In this document: positions 17,761-26,268 of the stretch, one piece after another
How positions within the stretch are numbered: the first letter of the stretch is position 1
How the letters are laid out: each line of letters opens with the position of its first letter
NCBI GenBank assembly: GCA_049517675.1
Contig: JBEKRV010000003.1
Span: forward strand, 52,375 to 116,374
Reading direction: 5' to 3'
DNA length: 64,000 nucleotides
Source of the DNA: Bog-756 sp049517675
Lineage (GTDB): Bacteria; Actinomycetota; Acidimicrobiia; Acidimicrobiales; RAAP-2
Notes under the pieces: model-generated
Told to the model about the DNA's origin: nothing
The model's input: the letters and a program-made list of their open reading frames with translations, nothing else
The model's database searches: none
Translations under genes and position numbers: made by a program

Positions 17761-18915
17761 TCAGAGGCAGCGGTAGACGGCGTCGATCAGCGCCCGGTTG
17801 CGGCTGCTCTGCCAGCGGGGGATCACGTGGTTCATGGCGTACCCGAAGGCGACCGACGCGTCTGGGTCGCCGAACCCCACGGCGCCGCCGGTGCCGAAGT
17901 GGCCGAAGCTCGACGGGTTGGGACCGAACGGCCGCCGGGACGTGGTCGGCTTGAACCCGAGCCCGAAGGTCACCTCCTCACCGAGCACCGGACAGAAGCC
18001 CACCGACTGGGCCGATGTGGCCTCGGCCAGCAACCCGGGGGAGAGCAGGCGCCCCGGTTCGAGGAGTGCTCGGTAGACGCGGGCGACGCCCGCGGCGGTG
18101 GCATGGCAGTTGGTCGAGGGGACCTGGGCGGCGCGCCACAGGGGAGTGTTGACCACGCCGATCGACGAGTAGCCGGGGGGGTTGAAGTAGCTGAGCGCGA
18201 TCATCAGCTCGTCGCCGGAGAGCGCGTCCAGGTCGACGGTCGGGGCCGCACCCGGCAACGCCCACAGGACGTCGGCGCACCGGGCCTGCTCGTCGTCGGG
18301 CAGACCGCACCAGATGTCGGCGCCGATCGGCTCGGCCAGGGACCGGAGCCGCGGCCCGGGCAGTTCCCCGGTGGCCCGGTGGACGATGCCGCCGATCAGA
18401 TGACCGTAGGTGTTGGTGTGGTACACGTGCCGTGTCCCTGGCTCCCACCAGGGCTCGGTGGAGGCCAGGGCCGCGGTCATGGTGTCCCAGTCCGACAGGT
18501 CCGCGTCGACCAGGCGCCGGCGGATGGCCGGCACGCCGGCCCGGTGGCAGAGCGCGTGGCGGACGGTGGCCGCACCCTTCCCGGCCGCGGCGAACTCGGG
18601 CCACACCGATGCCACCGGATCGTCCAGGCCGATCACCCCGGCGTCGACCAGCTGGAGCGCCAACAGCGCGACCATCGCCTTGCCGACCGAGTACACGTCG
18701 ACCAGGGTGTCGGCCCGCCAGGGCCGGGTGCGGTCGGCATCGGCCCACCCACCGACCAGGTCGAGGACGGGCTCGCCGTCGACGAGCACGCACACGGCCG
18801 CCCCGACCTCGCCCCGTTCGGCGAAGTTGCGGACGAACTCCTCCCGCACCGGCGCGAACTGCTCGTCGCACAGGCCCGAGACCGGGAGATCGCCGACGCC
18901 CGCGGCCGTCCCCAC
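17761..18915 (-). CDS. Serine hydrolase, beta-lactamase class C / EstB-type fold
   Basis: A 384-residue protein starting at GTG 18915. The S-x-x-K motif is S-V-G-K in V-Y-S-V-G-K-A-M near residue 76, the Tyr motif is Y-H-T-N-T-Y-G near residue 165, and the third motif H-F-G-T-G-G lies near residue 343. This layout fits EstB-type esterases rather than antibiotic-hydrolysing enzymes, and the first actinobacterial class C-like proteins act on esters or beta-lactone-like substrates. It begins just downstream of the alpha/beta-hydrolase stop, with 3 bp between them, so the two are co-transcribed. Confidence 0.83.
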   Translation of the reverse strand: MGTAAGVGDLPVSGLCDEQFAPVREEFVRNFAERGEVGAAVCVLVDGEPVLDLVGGWADADRTRPWRADTLVDVYSVGKAMVALLALQLVDAGVIGLDDPVASVWPEFAAAGKGAATVRHALCHRAGVPAIRRRLVDADLSDWDTMTAALASTEPWWEPGTRHVYHTNTYGHLIGGIVHRATGELPGPRLRSLAEPIGADIWCGLPDDEQARCADVLWALPGAAPTVDLDALSGDELMIALSYFNPPGYSSIGVVNTPLWRAAQVPSTNCHATAAGVARVYRALLEPGRLLSPGLLAEATSAQSVGFCPVLGEEVTFGLGFKPTTSRRPFGPNPSSFGHFGTGGAVGFGDPDASVAFGYAMNHVIPRWQSSRNRALIDAVYRCL

Positions 18916-18918
18916 CGG

Positions 18919-19716
18919 TCAGGCCCCGGTCCGGGCCAGGAAGGCGAGGATCTCGGGGAGGGCCGTCCGGTCCTGGACGAAGAAGGCGTGGCCGCCTTCG
19001 TAGACGTGGAGCTCGGCTCCGGGCACCCGCGAGGCGATGCCCTCCGAGTTGGCCATCGGGGCGATCGGGTCGAACCGCCCACAGCCGACGAAGGTGGGGG
19101 AGGTGACGGCGCCGAGCCGGTCCCAGACGTCATGGCCCCGTCGGGCCTCCAGTTGGGCCCGCCTGCCGGACGCCACGAGCGGGTCGTCGTCATCACGGCG
19201 GCCGAGGAGGTCGACGAGGGCCCGGTCGCCGGGGTGCGAGCCCAGCCACGCCTGGTCGAACCGGGTGTCGATGAGGGTGCGCCGGACCTCGGCCCGACGG
19301 TCCGGAGCGAGCTCCTCCAATTCGTGCAGCGGGTAGGAGCTCCCGCCGGCCCCACCGGGCGACGTGCACAGGAGGGCCAGCCGTTCGACCCGCCCGGGCG
19401 CGGTGACGGCGAGCTCCTGGGCGACCATGCCCCCGAAGCTGACACCGACGACCCGTGCCCTGTCCCATCCGACGGCGTCCATCAGACCGAGGGCGTCGGC
19501 CGCGCAGCGGTCCATGCCGTAGGGGCCGGGTGCGGGGCTGCTGGATCCGAGTCCCCTCTGGTCGAAGGCGAGCAGGGTCACGTCCCGGCCGAAGAGGGAG
19601 AGCAGCGGCCGCGAGGCGTCGATGGTCTGGCCCGAACCGTTGAGGAACAGGAGCCTCGGCCCGGTTCCGGTCACCTCGAAGGAGAGATCGACGTCGTCGA
19701 CGCGTGCGATGGGCAT
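18919..19716 (-). CDS. Alpha/beta-fold hydrolase
   Basis: A 265-residue protein. The nucleophile elbow G-V-S-F-G-G-M puts the catalytic Ser near residue 93, the acid Asp is in G-R-F-D near 212, and His is in E-G-G-H-A-F-F near 240. The oxyanion motif is L-N-G-S-G near 26, where many relatives have H-G. It is probably an esterase, lactonase or C-C hydrolase of unknown substrate. Its stop lies 3 bp from the start of the serine hydrolase, forming a two-gene hydrolase unit. Confidence 0.83.
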   Translation of the reverse strand: MPIARVDDVDLSFEVTGTGPRLLFLNGSGQTIDASRPLLSLFGRDVTLLAFDQRGLGSSSPAPGPYGMDRCAADALGLMDAVGWDRARVVGVSFGGMVAQELAVTAPGRVERLALLCTSPGGAGGSSYPLHELEELAPDRRAEVRRTLIDTRFDQAWLGSHPGDRALVDLLGRRDDDDPLVASGRRAQLEARRGHDVWDRLGAVTSPTFVGCGRFDPIAPMANSEGIASRVPGAELHVYEGGHAFFVQDRTALPEILAFLARTGA

Positions 19717-19866
19717 GGCGACCTCGGTGGGGAGGCGGTCGTTCGGACGCCGGCCAGCCTGCCACGTGGGACGGGCGGGGAGGAGCCCTGCCGGCCGACG
19801 TGGTCGGCCCGGTGCGTGCATCCCGGGCACACCGCCGACCGGCGCGATCCGCCCTACAGTGCCGCC

Positions 19867-20622
19867 ATGACGTTGGAACGATTCAGTGGACGCAACGTGC
19901 TGGTGACCGGAGGGGCGTCGGGCATCGGTCGGTGCACCGCGCTGCGGCTGGCCGACGAGGGCGCGGCGGTGGTCGCCGTGGACGTGAACGCCGAGGCCCT
20001 GGCCCGTGTGGCGACCGAGGCCGACGGGCTGTCGGGGTCGATCGTGGCCCGCCCCGGCGACGTCTCGACCGAGGAGGGTGTCCAGGAGCTGGTGTCCGGC
20101 GCCGTCGACACCCTCGGATCGCTCGACGTCGTGGTGAACGTGGCCGGCATCCTGTCGTTCAGCCACTCGCACGAGGTGACCCTGGACGAGTGGAACCGGC
20201 TGATCGCGGTCAACCTGACCGGCACCTTCCTGGTCTGCCGCGAGTCGCTTCCCCATCTGCTCGCGTCGAGGGGCAACATCGTCAACCTGGCGTCGACCGC
20301 CTCCCACGCCGGCCAGCCGTGGGCGGTGGCCTACTCGGCGTCGAAGGGCGGGGTGCTGGCCATGACCCGTGAGCTGGCCATCGAGTACGCCGAACAGGGA
20401 CTGCGGTGCAACAGCGTGAGCCCCGGGGCGATCGACACGCCGATCACGTCGGCCTTCGAGCTCCCCGAAGGGGCGAACGCCAAGCTCCTGCGACGGGTGA
20501 GCCCGCTCGGGCCGTTCGGCACGCCCGAGGGGATCGCCGCCGCCATCGCCTTCGTGGCGTCGGACGAAGCGTCCCACATGAACGGCGCCGACATCCGCAT
20601 CGACGGGGGCACCCTGTCCTAG
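19867..20622 (+). CDS. Short-chain dehydrogenase/reductase
   Basis: A 251-residue classical SDR. The NAD(P)-binding T-G-G-A-S-G-I-G is at 14-21, V-N-V-A-G at about 90-94, and the catalytic Ser-Tyr-Lys set is Ser143, Tyr156 and Lys160. The acidic Asp39 after beta2 (V-A-V-D-V-N) suggests NAD rather than NADP. The substrate is an unknown alcohol or ketone. It is divergent from the hydrolase pair and convergent with the three-gene catabolic operon. Confidence 0.88.
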   Translation: MTLERFSGRNVLVTGGASGIGRCTALRLADEGAAVVAVDVNAEALARVATEADGLSGSIVARPGDVSTEEGVQELVSGAVDTLGSLDVVVNVAGILSFSHSHEVTLDEWNRLIAVNLTGTFLVCRESLPHLLASRGNIVNLASTASHAGQPWAVAYSASKGGVLAMTRELAIEYAEQGLRCNSVSPGAIDTPITSAFELPEGANAKLLRRVSPLGPFGTPEGIAAAIAFVASDEASHMNGADIRIDGGTLS

Positions 20623-20631
20623 GGACCTGCA

Positions 20632-20669
20632 CCGGCGACCGGAATCCGGCCCGGCGACCGAAATCCGGC
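20632..20669. repeat. Two 19-bp tandem repeats between convergent genes
   Basis: Units at 20632-20650 and 20651-20669 differ at a single base (CCGGCGACCGGAATCCGGC against CCGGCGACCGAAATCCGGC). They fill the short gap between the SDR stop and the NTF2-like stop. They may form weak hairpins that end transcription, but no U-tract is present. Confidence 0.7.
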
Positions 20670-20688
20670 CCGGGGACCGGGAGCTGCG

Positions 20689-21180
20689 TCAGCCCAGGTT
20701 GGAGCGGCCGTCGGTGGCCCACCACTCGGCGGTCAGTTTGAGTCCGGCGATGGAGGCCCGGGGCATGAGCTCCTCGTAGCTCCGCTTGTAGCCGGTGTGG
20801 AGGATCAGCCAGTCGCCGTCCCGCTTGACGTACCGGTCCGTGTAGAACGCCGCGCCCTGCACGTTGACGTTGAAATCGGTGAGGACGACCACGTCCTCGA
20901 GCGCCCACACGCCGGTGGCCTCGTCGGGCCCCGTGAGGTCGATCTCGGGGTGGTGACAGCGATGGCTGGACAGCATGGTCTCGGCGCCCATGGACGAGCG
21001 CAGGAATTCCATGATGGCGTCGCGGCCCTCGAACTCGTAGAGGCCGCCGCCGTAACGGGCGGTGGCCTCGGGTACGAAGCATCCCTCGATCTCGTCCCAC
21101 AGCTTCTGGTCGAGGCACCGGAGGTACTTGTACTTGAGGCGCTTGATCAACTCGATCTCGACGAGGTCCTCGGGGGTCAT
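20689..21180 (-). CDS. NTF2-like / SnoaL-type protein
   Basis: A 163-residue cone-fold protein. It starts with the helix I-E-L-I-K-R-L-K-Y-K-Y-L-R-C-L-D, then D-E-I-E-G-C-F and G-R-D-A-I-M-E-F-L, the recurrent pattern of the SnoaL_4 group, which includes ketosteroid-isomerase-like and dehydratase-like proteins. It lies downstream of the DapB-like and SDR genes on the same strand with 60 bp between, consistent with one lipid- or steroid-type catabolic operon. The catalytic role is not proven. Confidence 0.8.
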   Translation of the reverse strand: MTPEDLVEIELIKRLKYKYLRCLDQKLWDEIEGCFVPEATARYGGGLYEFEGRDAIMEFLRSSMGAETMLSSHRCHHPEIDLTGPDEATGVWALEDVVVLTDFNVNVQGAAFYTDRYVKRDGDWLILHTGYKRSYEELMPRASIAGLKLTAEWWATDGRSNLG

Positions 21181-21240
21181 GGCAGCTCCTGGGTGGTGGT
21201 CGCGGTGGATTGGTGGCGCCGGCCGGAGCCGGCGCCGGAG

Positions 21241-22317
21241 TCAGCGGACGGTGCCGACACCGGGGATGAGGGGCAGGTCGAGGGCGGTGACCCACCCGGG
21301 CGGCAGGTCGTTGACGTAGGGCACGGCATTGAGGGCGCGGAGCCCGGTGGCCAGGCAGCCGGCCGCGGCGGCGTCGCGCCCCGAGCCGTCGGAGAACCGG
21401 AAGGCCGTCTCCTGGGTGATGGACGGGGTGCCGTCGATGACCACCCGGTAGACGTCGTTCTCGTTGCCCCGCGGCCAGTCGGGGGCGGCGTCCTGGCCGA
21501 CCCGGTTGACGTGCTCCAGGCAGATGCGGGGCTCGCCGCCGACGATGCCGTCGATGGTGAAGCGGATGGCCGCCACCGCACCCGCCTCGATGGTCCCCTT
21601 GGCCGTGGTGATCGGGACGGGGGTGACCCACTTCTCCCACGTGGAGGTGATCGCCTCGAGCTCGACGCCCAGGGCGTGGGCCATCATCGGGACCGTCCCG
21701 CCCCAGGACATGGCCAGGATGTCGGTGTGCTCGAGGAGGGGCGTGTAGTCCGGCGGCATGCCGATGCCCATCTCGACCTCGTAGTCGCCCTCGTAGTTGA
21801 TGTAGTCGAGGATCTCGAGGGCCCGGACCTGGCGGACCTCGCTGCACAGACCCATCAGCGTCATCGGGAACAGGTCGTTGGCGAATCCGGGGTCGATGCC
21901 GGTGGTGAAGCACGATGCCCGCCCGGTCTCGCACGCCTCGGTGATCGGGTCGATCCACGACGGGGGGTTCTGCGCCATGTGCGGCCACACCCACGGGGTC
22001 ATCGCCGTCGAGCACACGTCGATGCCGGCCCGCAGGAAGGCGCCCATCAGTCGGATGTTGTCGTCGGCCTTGGCCGCCGTCGGCCCGTAGTGCACCAGGG
22101 CGTGGGGGGCCAGGGCGATGAGGGCGTCGACGTCGTCCGTGGCGACGATGCCCACGGGGTCGATCCCGCAGATCGTCCCCACGTCGACCCCGACCTTGGC
22201 CGGGTCGGAGACGCCCACGCCGACCAGTTGGAAGGCGGGGTGGCGCAGGATCTCCGGGATGACCATCCTGCCGACGAAGCCGGTGCCCCAGACGACGACG
22301 CGCTTCGGCGCCGTCAT
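21241..22317 (-). CDS. Dihydrodipicolinate-reductase-like NAD(P)-binding protein
   Basis: A 358-residue protein with an N-terminal Rossmann motif V-V-V-W-G-T-G-F-V-G (residues 7-16) and a C-terminal DapB-C-like domain. The length and N-terminal pattern fit the actinobacterial DapB-like group found beside steroid and acyl-CoA degradation genes, not true DapB of lysine synthesis. Its ATG overlaps the SDR stop as ATGA, so the two are translationally coupled. The substrate is unknown. Confidence 0.8.
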   Translation of the reverse strand: MTAPKRVVVWGTGFVGRMVIPEILRHPAFQLVGVGVSDPAKVGVDVGTICGIDPVGIVATDDVDALIALAPHALVHYGPTAAKADDNIRLMGAFLRAGIDVCSTAMTPWVWPHMAQNPPSWIDPITEACETGRASCFTTGIDPGFANDLFPMTLMGLCSEVRQVRALEILDYINYEGDYEVEMGIGMPPDYTPLLEHTDILAMSWGGTVPMMAHALGVELEAITSTWEKWVTPVPITTAKGTIEAGAVAAIRFTIDGIVGGEPRICLEHVNRVGQDAAPDWPRGNENDVYRVVIDGTPSITQETAFRFSDGSGRDAAAAGCLATGLRALNAVPYVNDLPPGWVTALDLPLIPGVGTVR

Positions 22318-23093
22318 CGGAACAGCTCGCCGGAGTTGACCAGCAGGTACTGGCCGGTCACGGCCTTGGCGTGGTCCGATGCGAAGAAGGCGACCACGTC
22401 GGCCACCTCGCCGTCCTCGGTCATCCGGCGGAGCGGGAACTTGCCCACCACGTCGTCGAGTGCCTCGTCGACGGTCTTGTTCTCGTTCTTGGCCCGCCAG
22501 TTCATGAGCATCTCCACCGGCGGCCCCCACATCCACGAGGGGATCACCATGTTGCACCGGATGTTGTCCGGGCCCAGCTCGTCGCACAGGTAGTACATGG
22601 CCGAGAGCAGGGCGCTCTTGGAGGCGGCGTAGCCGCCCTGGGGCATCTGGGGGGCGAACATCGACTGCGAACCGATGAGCACGATGGAGCCGCCCCCGCC
22701 CTCCCTCATGGCCGCAGCCGCCGGCCGGATCACGTTGATCGCACCCAGCACGTTCGTCTCGAACGCGGACCGCCAGTCCTCGAACTTGAGGTCGTAGAGC
22801 CCGCCCCACGCGTTCTCGAACGCCGCCACCTGCACCAGCGCGTCGACCGAGCCGAACCGCTCCCCGGCCAGGTCCACCAGTCCGGCACACGAGTCGGCGT
22901 CGGTGATGTCGGTCACCTTGGACGCCACCCGGTCACCGCTCGGATCGAGCTCGCCGGCGATGGCCTGGAGGGTGTCCGCGGTCCGGGCCGCGATCACCAC
23001 GTTGGCCCCGTCGCGGAGGGCGGCCGCGGCACATTCGCGCCCCAGCCCCCCGCCCACACCGGTCACCACGACGGTCTTGCCTTGGAGGATCAT
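22314..23093 (-). CDS. Short-chain dehydrogenase/reductase, first gene of catabolic operon
   Basis: A 259-residue SDR with T-G-V-G-G-G-L-G at 11-18 and the catalytic Ser142, Tyr155 (Y-A-A-S-K) and Lys159. The Arg at the end of beta2 (A-A-R-T) suggests NADP preference. It leads an operon with the DapB-like and NTF2-like genes. The perfect palindrome about 53 bp before its start is the probable control site. It is divergent from the small 62-residue protein gene. Confidence 0.88.
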   Translation of the reverse strand: MILQGKTVVVTGVGGGLGRECAAAALRDGANVVIAARTADTLQAIAGELDPSGDRVASKVTDITDADSCAGLVDLAGERFGSVDALVQVAAFENAWGGLYDLKFEDWRSAFETNVLGAINVIRPAAAAMREGGGGSIVLIGSQSMFAPQMPQGGYAASKSALLSAMYYLCDELGPDNIRCNMVIPSWMWGPPVEMLMNWRAKNENKTVDEALDDVVGKFPLRRMTEDGEVADVVAFFASDHAKAVTGQYLLVNSGELFR

Positions 23094-23145
23094 CGCACCC
23101 GTCTATCGGGTCGGCGCCGGGGATGTCAATCGGCCGGGCGCGGAT

Positions 23146-23161
23146 CCGAAAGTACTTTCGG
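23146..23161. promoter_or_regulatory. Perfect 16-bp palindrome before the SDR operon
   Basis: CCGAAAGTACTTTCGG is its own reverse complement and sits 53 bp upstream of the SDR start and 82 bp before the divergent small gene. No regulator gene lies next to it, so the protein binding it must act from elsewhere. It looks like a TetR- or GntR-type operator. Confidence 0.7.
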
Positions 23162-23242
23162 CCCTGTCGGGTCCCCGGGGGTGGTCCGATGATGGAGCCG
23201 TACCCCGGTGGGGGCGACCCCGCACACGAGGAGAGAGAGCCA

Positions 23243-23431
23243 ATGCAATTGACGCTGACCGATTCCGAAGCCACCGAACTGCGCGACCTGCTCGACGGGG
23301 CGCTCGGGGACCTGTCGAGCGAGATCGCCGACACCGACAACGCCGGCTACCGGGCGTCGCTCAAGGAGCGCCGTGAGGCGCTGCGGGCCGTGCGTGCCCA
23401 GCTCGAATCGGTGGGCGAAGCGACGACGTGA
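23243..23431 (+). CDS. Small hypothetical actinobacterial protein
   Basis: A 62-residue protein with a strong purine-rich ribosome-binding site (GAGGAGAGAGAG) and ATG 23243. The sequence M-Q-L-T-L-T-D-S-E-A-T-E-L-R-D-L-L-D followed by a basic C-terminal helix with K-E-R-R-E-A-L-R-A-V resembles a family of short helical proteins found beside lipid-metabolism genes in actinobacteria. No function is known. Confidence 0.65.
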   Translation: MQLTLTDSEATELRDLLDGALGDLSSEIADTDNAGYRASLKERREALRAVRAQLESVGEATT

Positions 23432-23493
23432 CGCCGGGCCGAACTACATTGGGGGTCCCGGCCCACAGCGGGTCGCGGTGCGAGGAGGCGGCG

Positions 23494-24360
23494 ATGGCGT
23501 TCCGGCGAAACCGTTGGGCCGCAGGCGTGCTCGGAGCTGCGGTCCTGTTGGCCGGGTGCGGCGGGGCAGCGTCGTCCACCGGTTCCACCTCCACCACGGC
23601 ATCGTCGGCGGCTCCCGGATCGCCGAGCACCGTGGTGCTCGACGCCTATCAGCGGACGGTGGCGGACAAGACAGCCGACATGTCCCTGGCCGAGACGGTC
23701 ACCGGCGGCCCGACCGGGGCGGTGACCGTCAGCGGCACCGGGCAGGTCGACTTCACGACCGGGGACGCAGAATTCGCCATGACCGTCCCGTCGGCCGGAT
23801 CGTTCACCCTGCGCGTCCTGAAGCCCGAGCTCTACCTGCAGCTGCCGGCGAGCGAGGCCGCGGACATGCCGAACGGGGCGTCGTGGGTGTCGGTCGACCT
23901 CGACACCGTCACCAAGTCCCTGACCGGTCAGAGCCTGTCCCAACTCTCCGACTCCGCCAACCTCTCGACCGACGGGCTGTCCTATCTCGAGGGTGTGTCC
24001 GCCGACGGGGTGACCACCGTGGGGCCGGCGACGATCGACGGCGTGGCCACCACCGAGTACTCGACCACCATCGACCTGTCCAAGCTGGGCGACCAGCGCT
24101 CCCCCCAGGTCCGCGCCGCCCTCCAGCGGCTCCAGTCGTCGATCGGTCTGTCCGACCTGCCCATCCAGGTGTGGATCGACGCCCAGGGACAGGTCCGCCA
24201 GGAGTCGTTCCAGGAGACGGTCACCGCCGCAGGGGCGACCCACGCCGTCGACGTGACGATCGGTCTCTCGAACTTCGGCACCCCGGTGTCCGTGGTGGCC
24301 CCGCCCGCCAGCCAGGTGGTCCCCCTCTCGAGCCTCACCGGCGGAACGTCGGACTCCTGA
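23494..24360 (+). CDS. LppX/LprG-like lipoprotein
   Basis: A 288-residue secreted lipoprotein. The start at ATG 23494 gives a signal peptide ending in the lipobox L-A-G-C, Cys22. A Ser- and Thr-rich linker (to about residue 50) leads to a beta-rich domain resembling the mycobacterial LppX/LprAFG family, whose hydrophobic pocket binds lipids in envelope trafficking. The similarity is by overall pattern; no lipid-contact residue can be verified. It is followed directly by tag. Confidence 0.7.
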   Translation: MAFRRNRWAAGVLGAAVLLAGCGGAASSTGSTSTTASSAAPGSPSTVVLDAYQRTVADKTADMSLAETVTGGPTGAVTVSGTGQVDFTTGDAEFAMTVPSAGSFTLRVLKPELYLQLPASEAADMPNGASWVSVDLDTVTKSLTGQSLSQLSDSANLSTDGLSYLEGVSADGVTTVGPATIDGVATTEYSTTIDLSKLGDQRSPQVRAALQRLQSSIGLSDLPIQVWIDAQGQVRQESFQETVTAAGATHAVDVTIGLSNFGTPVSVVAPPASQVVPLSSLTGGTSDS

Positions 24361-24968
24361 CCGGTCCCGACCACGATCCGTCGGTCCGTCCGCGTGCCGG
24401 TCGTCCGTGCGGCTGGGCGGAGTCGTCCGACGCGATGCGCCGCTACCACGACAGCGAGTGGGGAGTCCCGTCCCACGACGACCGCCACCTGTTCGAGATG
24501 CTCGTCCTCGAGGGGGCGCAGGCCGGGCTGTCGTGGTCGACGATCCTGGCCAAGCGCGAGAACTACCGTGCGGCCTTCGACGGCTTCGACCCGGGTCGGA
24601 TCGCCGCCTACGACGAGGCGAAGATCGAGGCGCTCCTGGCCGATCCGGGGATCGTCCGCAACCGCCTGAAGGTCCGGGGCACGGTCCGCAACGCGGCCGC
24701 CTTCCTGGCCGTGCAGGAGGAGTACGGCTCGTTCGACGCCTACCTGTGGGCCTGGGTGGGCGGGACGCCCGCGGTGCACCGGCCCCGCAGGTCGGCCGAC
24801 CTCCCCGCCCACACCGACCTCTCGGACCGGATCAGCAAGGACCTGAGGCGGCGGGGGTTCACCTTCGTCGGCACCACCATCGTCTACTCGTTCCTGCAGG
24901 CGGTCGGGGTCGTCGACGACCACCTGGTCGGGTGTCCGTCGAAGCCGGCGCCGGTACCGGGACGGTAG
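24357..24968 (+). CDS. tag: DNA-3-methyladenine glycosylase I
   Basis: About 203 residues from CTG 24357. The family pattern is clear: C-G-W near residue 18, M-x-R-Y-H-D-S-E-W-G-V-P, L-E-G-A-Q-A-G-L-S-W, and the terminal D-D-H-L-V-G-C. In the E. coli enzyme the N-terminal Cys4 and the final His and Cys bind zinc. The only in-frame ATG (24435) lies after that Cys, so I extend the gene to the CTG that overlaps the lipoprotein stop (CTGA). It excises 3-methyladenine from DNA. Confidence 0.85.
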   Translation: MTGPDHDPSVRPRAGRPCGWAESSDAMRRYHDSEWGVPSHDDRHLFEMLVLEGAQAGLSWSTILAKRENYRAAFDGFDPGRIAAYDEAKIEALLADPGIVRNRLKVRGTVRNAAAFLAVQEEYGSFDAYLWAWVGGTPAVHRPRRSADLPAHTDLSDRISKDLRRRGFTFVGTTIVYSFLQAVGVVDDHLVGCPSKPAPVPGR

Positions 24969-24994
24969 GGCCCGTCGGCCGGTCCCGATGCCGG

Positions 24995-26197
24995 TCAGCC
25001 GGCGGCCAGCCCGGCCACGACGTCGACCAGGCGGGCGCACTCGTCCTCGGTGTTGATGTAGTGGGGTGACGCCCGGACCACCTCGCCGGGACGATCGCCA
25101 CCCATGTCGAGCCGGGCCGCTCCCGACCCGGTGACCGAGACGTTGACCCCCGCCGCGGCCGCGGCCGACTTGACCGCCGCCGGGGGGACGCCGTCCACGG
25201 TGAAGGTGACGATGCCGCTCCTCCGCGAGCCCCCGTCGTGGACCTCGACGCCGTCGACGGCGGTCAGGCCGTCGCGGAGGTGCTCGGCCACGATCCCCAC
25301 CTGCCGGGCGATCGCCTCGACGCCGAGGGCGAGGGTGTGGTCGAGCGCCGTCCCGAGCCCGAGGTACATGGCGACCGGCGACTCGAAGGGGACGAAACGG
25401 GCCATCCCGGCACGGAGGTGGTAGTGGGCGGCGTCGTCCCACTCCGCCGACGAACCGTCGACACCGGGCGGCCGGAACCTCCCGACGAGGTCCGAGCGCA
25501 CGTAGAGCAGCCCGGTGCCACGGGGACCGCGCAGCCATTTGCGACCGGTGGCCGTGGCCACCGCGCAACCGATCCTCCCGACGTCGACGGGAAGCTGGCC
25601 CACGCTCTGGCACGCGTCGAGGAAGAGCGGGACACCCGCCGCCCGGCACCGCTCACCGATCTGCTCGACCGGGTTGACCAGGCCCCGGTGGGTGCCGACA
25701 TGGGTGGCGGTCACCAACGCGACGTCCCCGGATCCGAGTGCCACGTCGAGGGCGTCGAGGTCCATGGTCCCGTCGGCCGCCGCGGCCACCGCGGCGATGG
25801 TCGAGCCGGTCTGGCGGCAGACCTGGAGCAGGCCGAGGTAGTGGCTGTCGTAGGACTGGCGATCGACCAGGACGCGCCGCCCGCCGTCGAGCCCCCCACC
25901 GAGCGCGAAGCCCCACAGCGCCTTGGTCCACCCCTCGGTGTCCGATCCGGTGACCGCGACCTCGGTCGGGTCGGCGCCGAGCAGGCGGGCGGCCGACGTC
26001 CGGACCGCGTCGATCCGGTCGGCCACCGCGGCCTCGGCCTCGTAGCCGCCCATGGTCGCCTCGAGGCGCAGGTGGGCGACGACGGTGTCGAGGGTGGCCG
26101 TCGTGGGGAGCGCCGCCCCGGCGTTGTTGAGGTGGGCGACCGAGGCGCACCCGGGGGTGGCCGTCCGTTCCGCGGCGACGTCGAGAGCGGTCGGCAC
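24995..26197 (-). CDS. Aminotransferase class V (PLP-dependent)
   Basis: A 400-residue fold-type I PLP enzyme. Asp194 in L-F-L-D-A-C-Q-S binds the pyridine nitrogen and Lys220 in A-T-G-R-K-W-L-R-G-P-R-G-T-G forms the Schiff base. The Arg-rich C-terminal region and isopenicillin-N-epimerase-like layout leave cysteine desulfurase, epimerase and kynureninase-type activities all possible; there is no Cys loop typical of IscS. It is divergent from pdxH, with a 71-bp shared region. Confidence 0.82.
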   Translation of the reverse strand: MPTALDVAAERTATPGCASVAHLNNAGAALPTTATLDTVVAHLRLEATMGGYEAEAAVADRIDAVRTSAARLLGADPTEVAVTGSDTEGWTKALWGFALGGGLDGGRRVLVDRQSYDSHYLGLLQVCRQTGSTIAAVAAAADGTMDLDALDVALGSGDVALVTATHVGTHRGLVNPVEQIGERCRAAGVPLFLDACQSVGQLPVDVGRIGCAVATATGRKWLRGPRGTGLLYVRSDLVGRFRPPGVDGSSAEWDDAAHYHLRAGMARFVPFESPVAMYLGLGTALDHTLALGVEAIARQVGIVAEHLRDGLTAVDGVEVHDGGSRRSGIVTFTVDGVPPAAVKSAAAAAGVNVSVTGSGAARLDMGGDRPGEVVRASPHYINTEDECARLVDVVAGLAAG

Positions 26198-26268
26198 CAG
26201 ATCGAGGCTAGCGCCGCCCGTCCGGGCGGCCGCACCCGCCGGCCGCCCGACCTCGGTAGGGTCGGGAC

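Noticed and set aside
17266..19860. Long plus-strand frame that runs into the SDR gene
   Set aside because: Only the last part, from 19867, is a real SDR. The upstream part is antisense to the two hydrolase genes.
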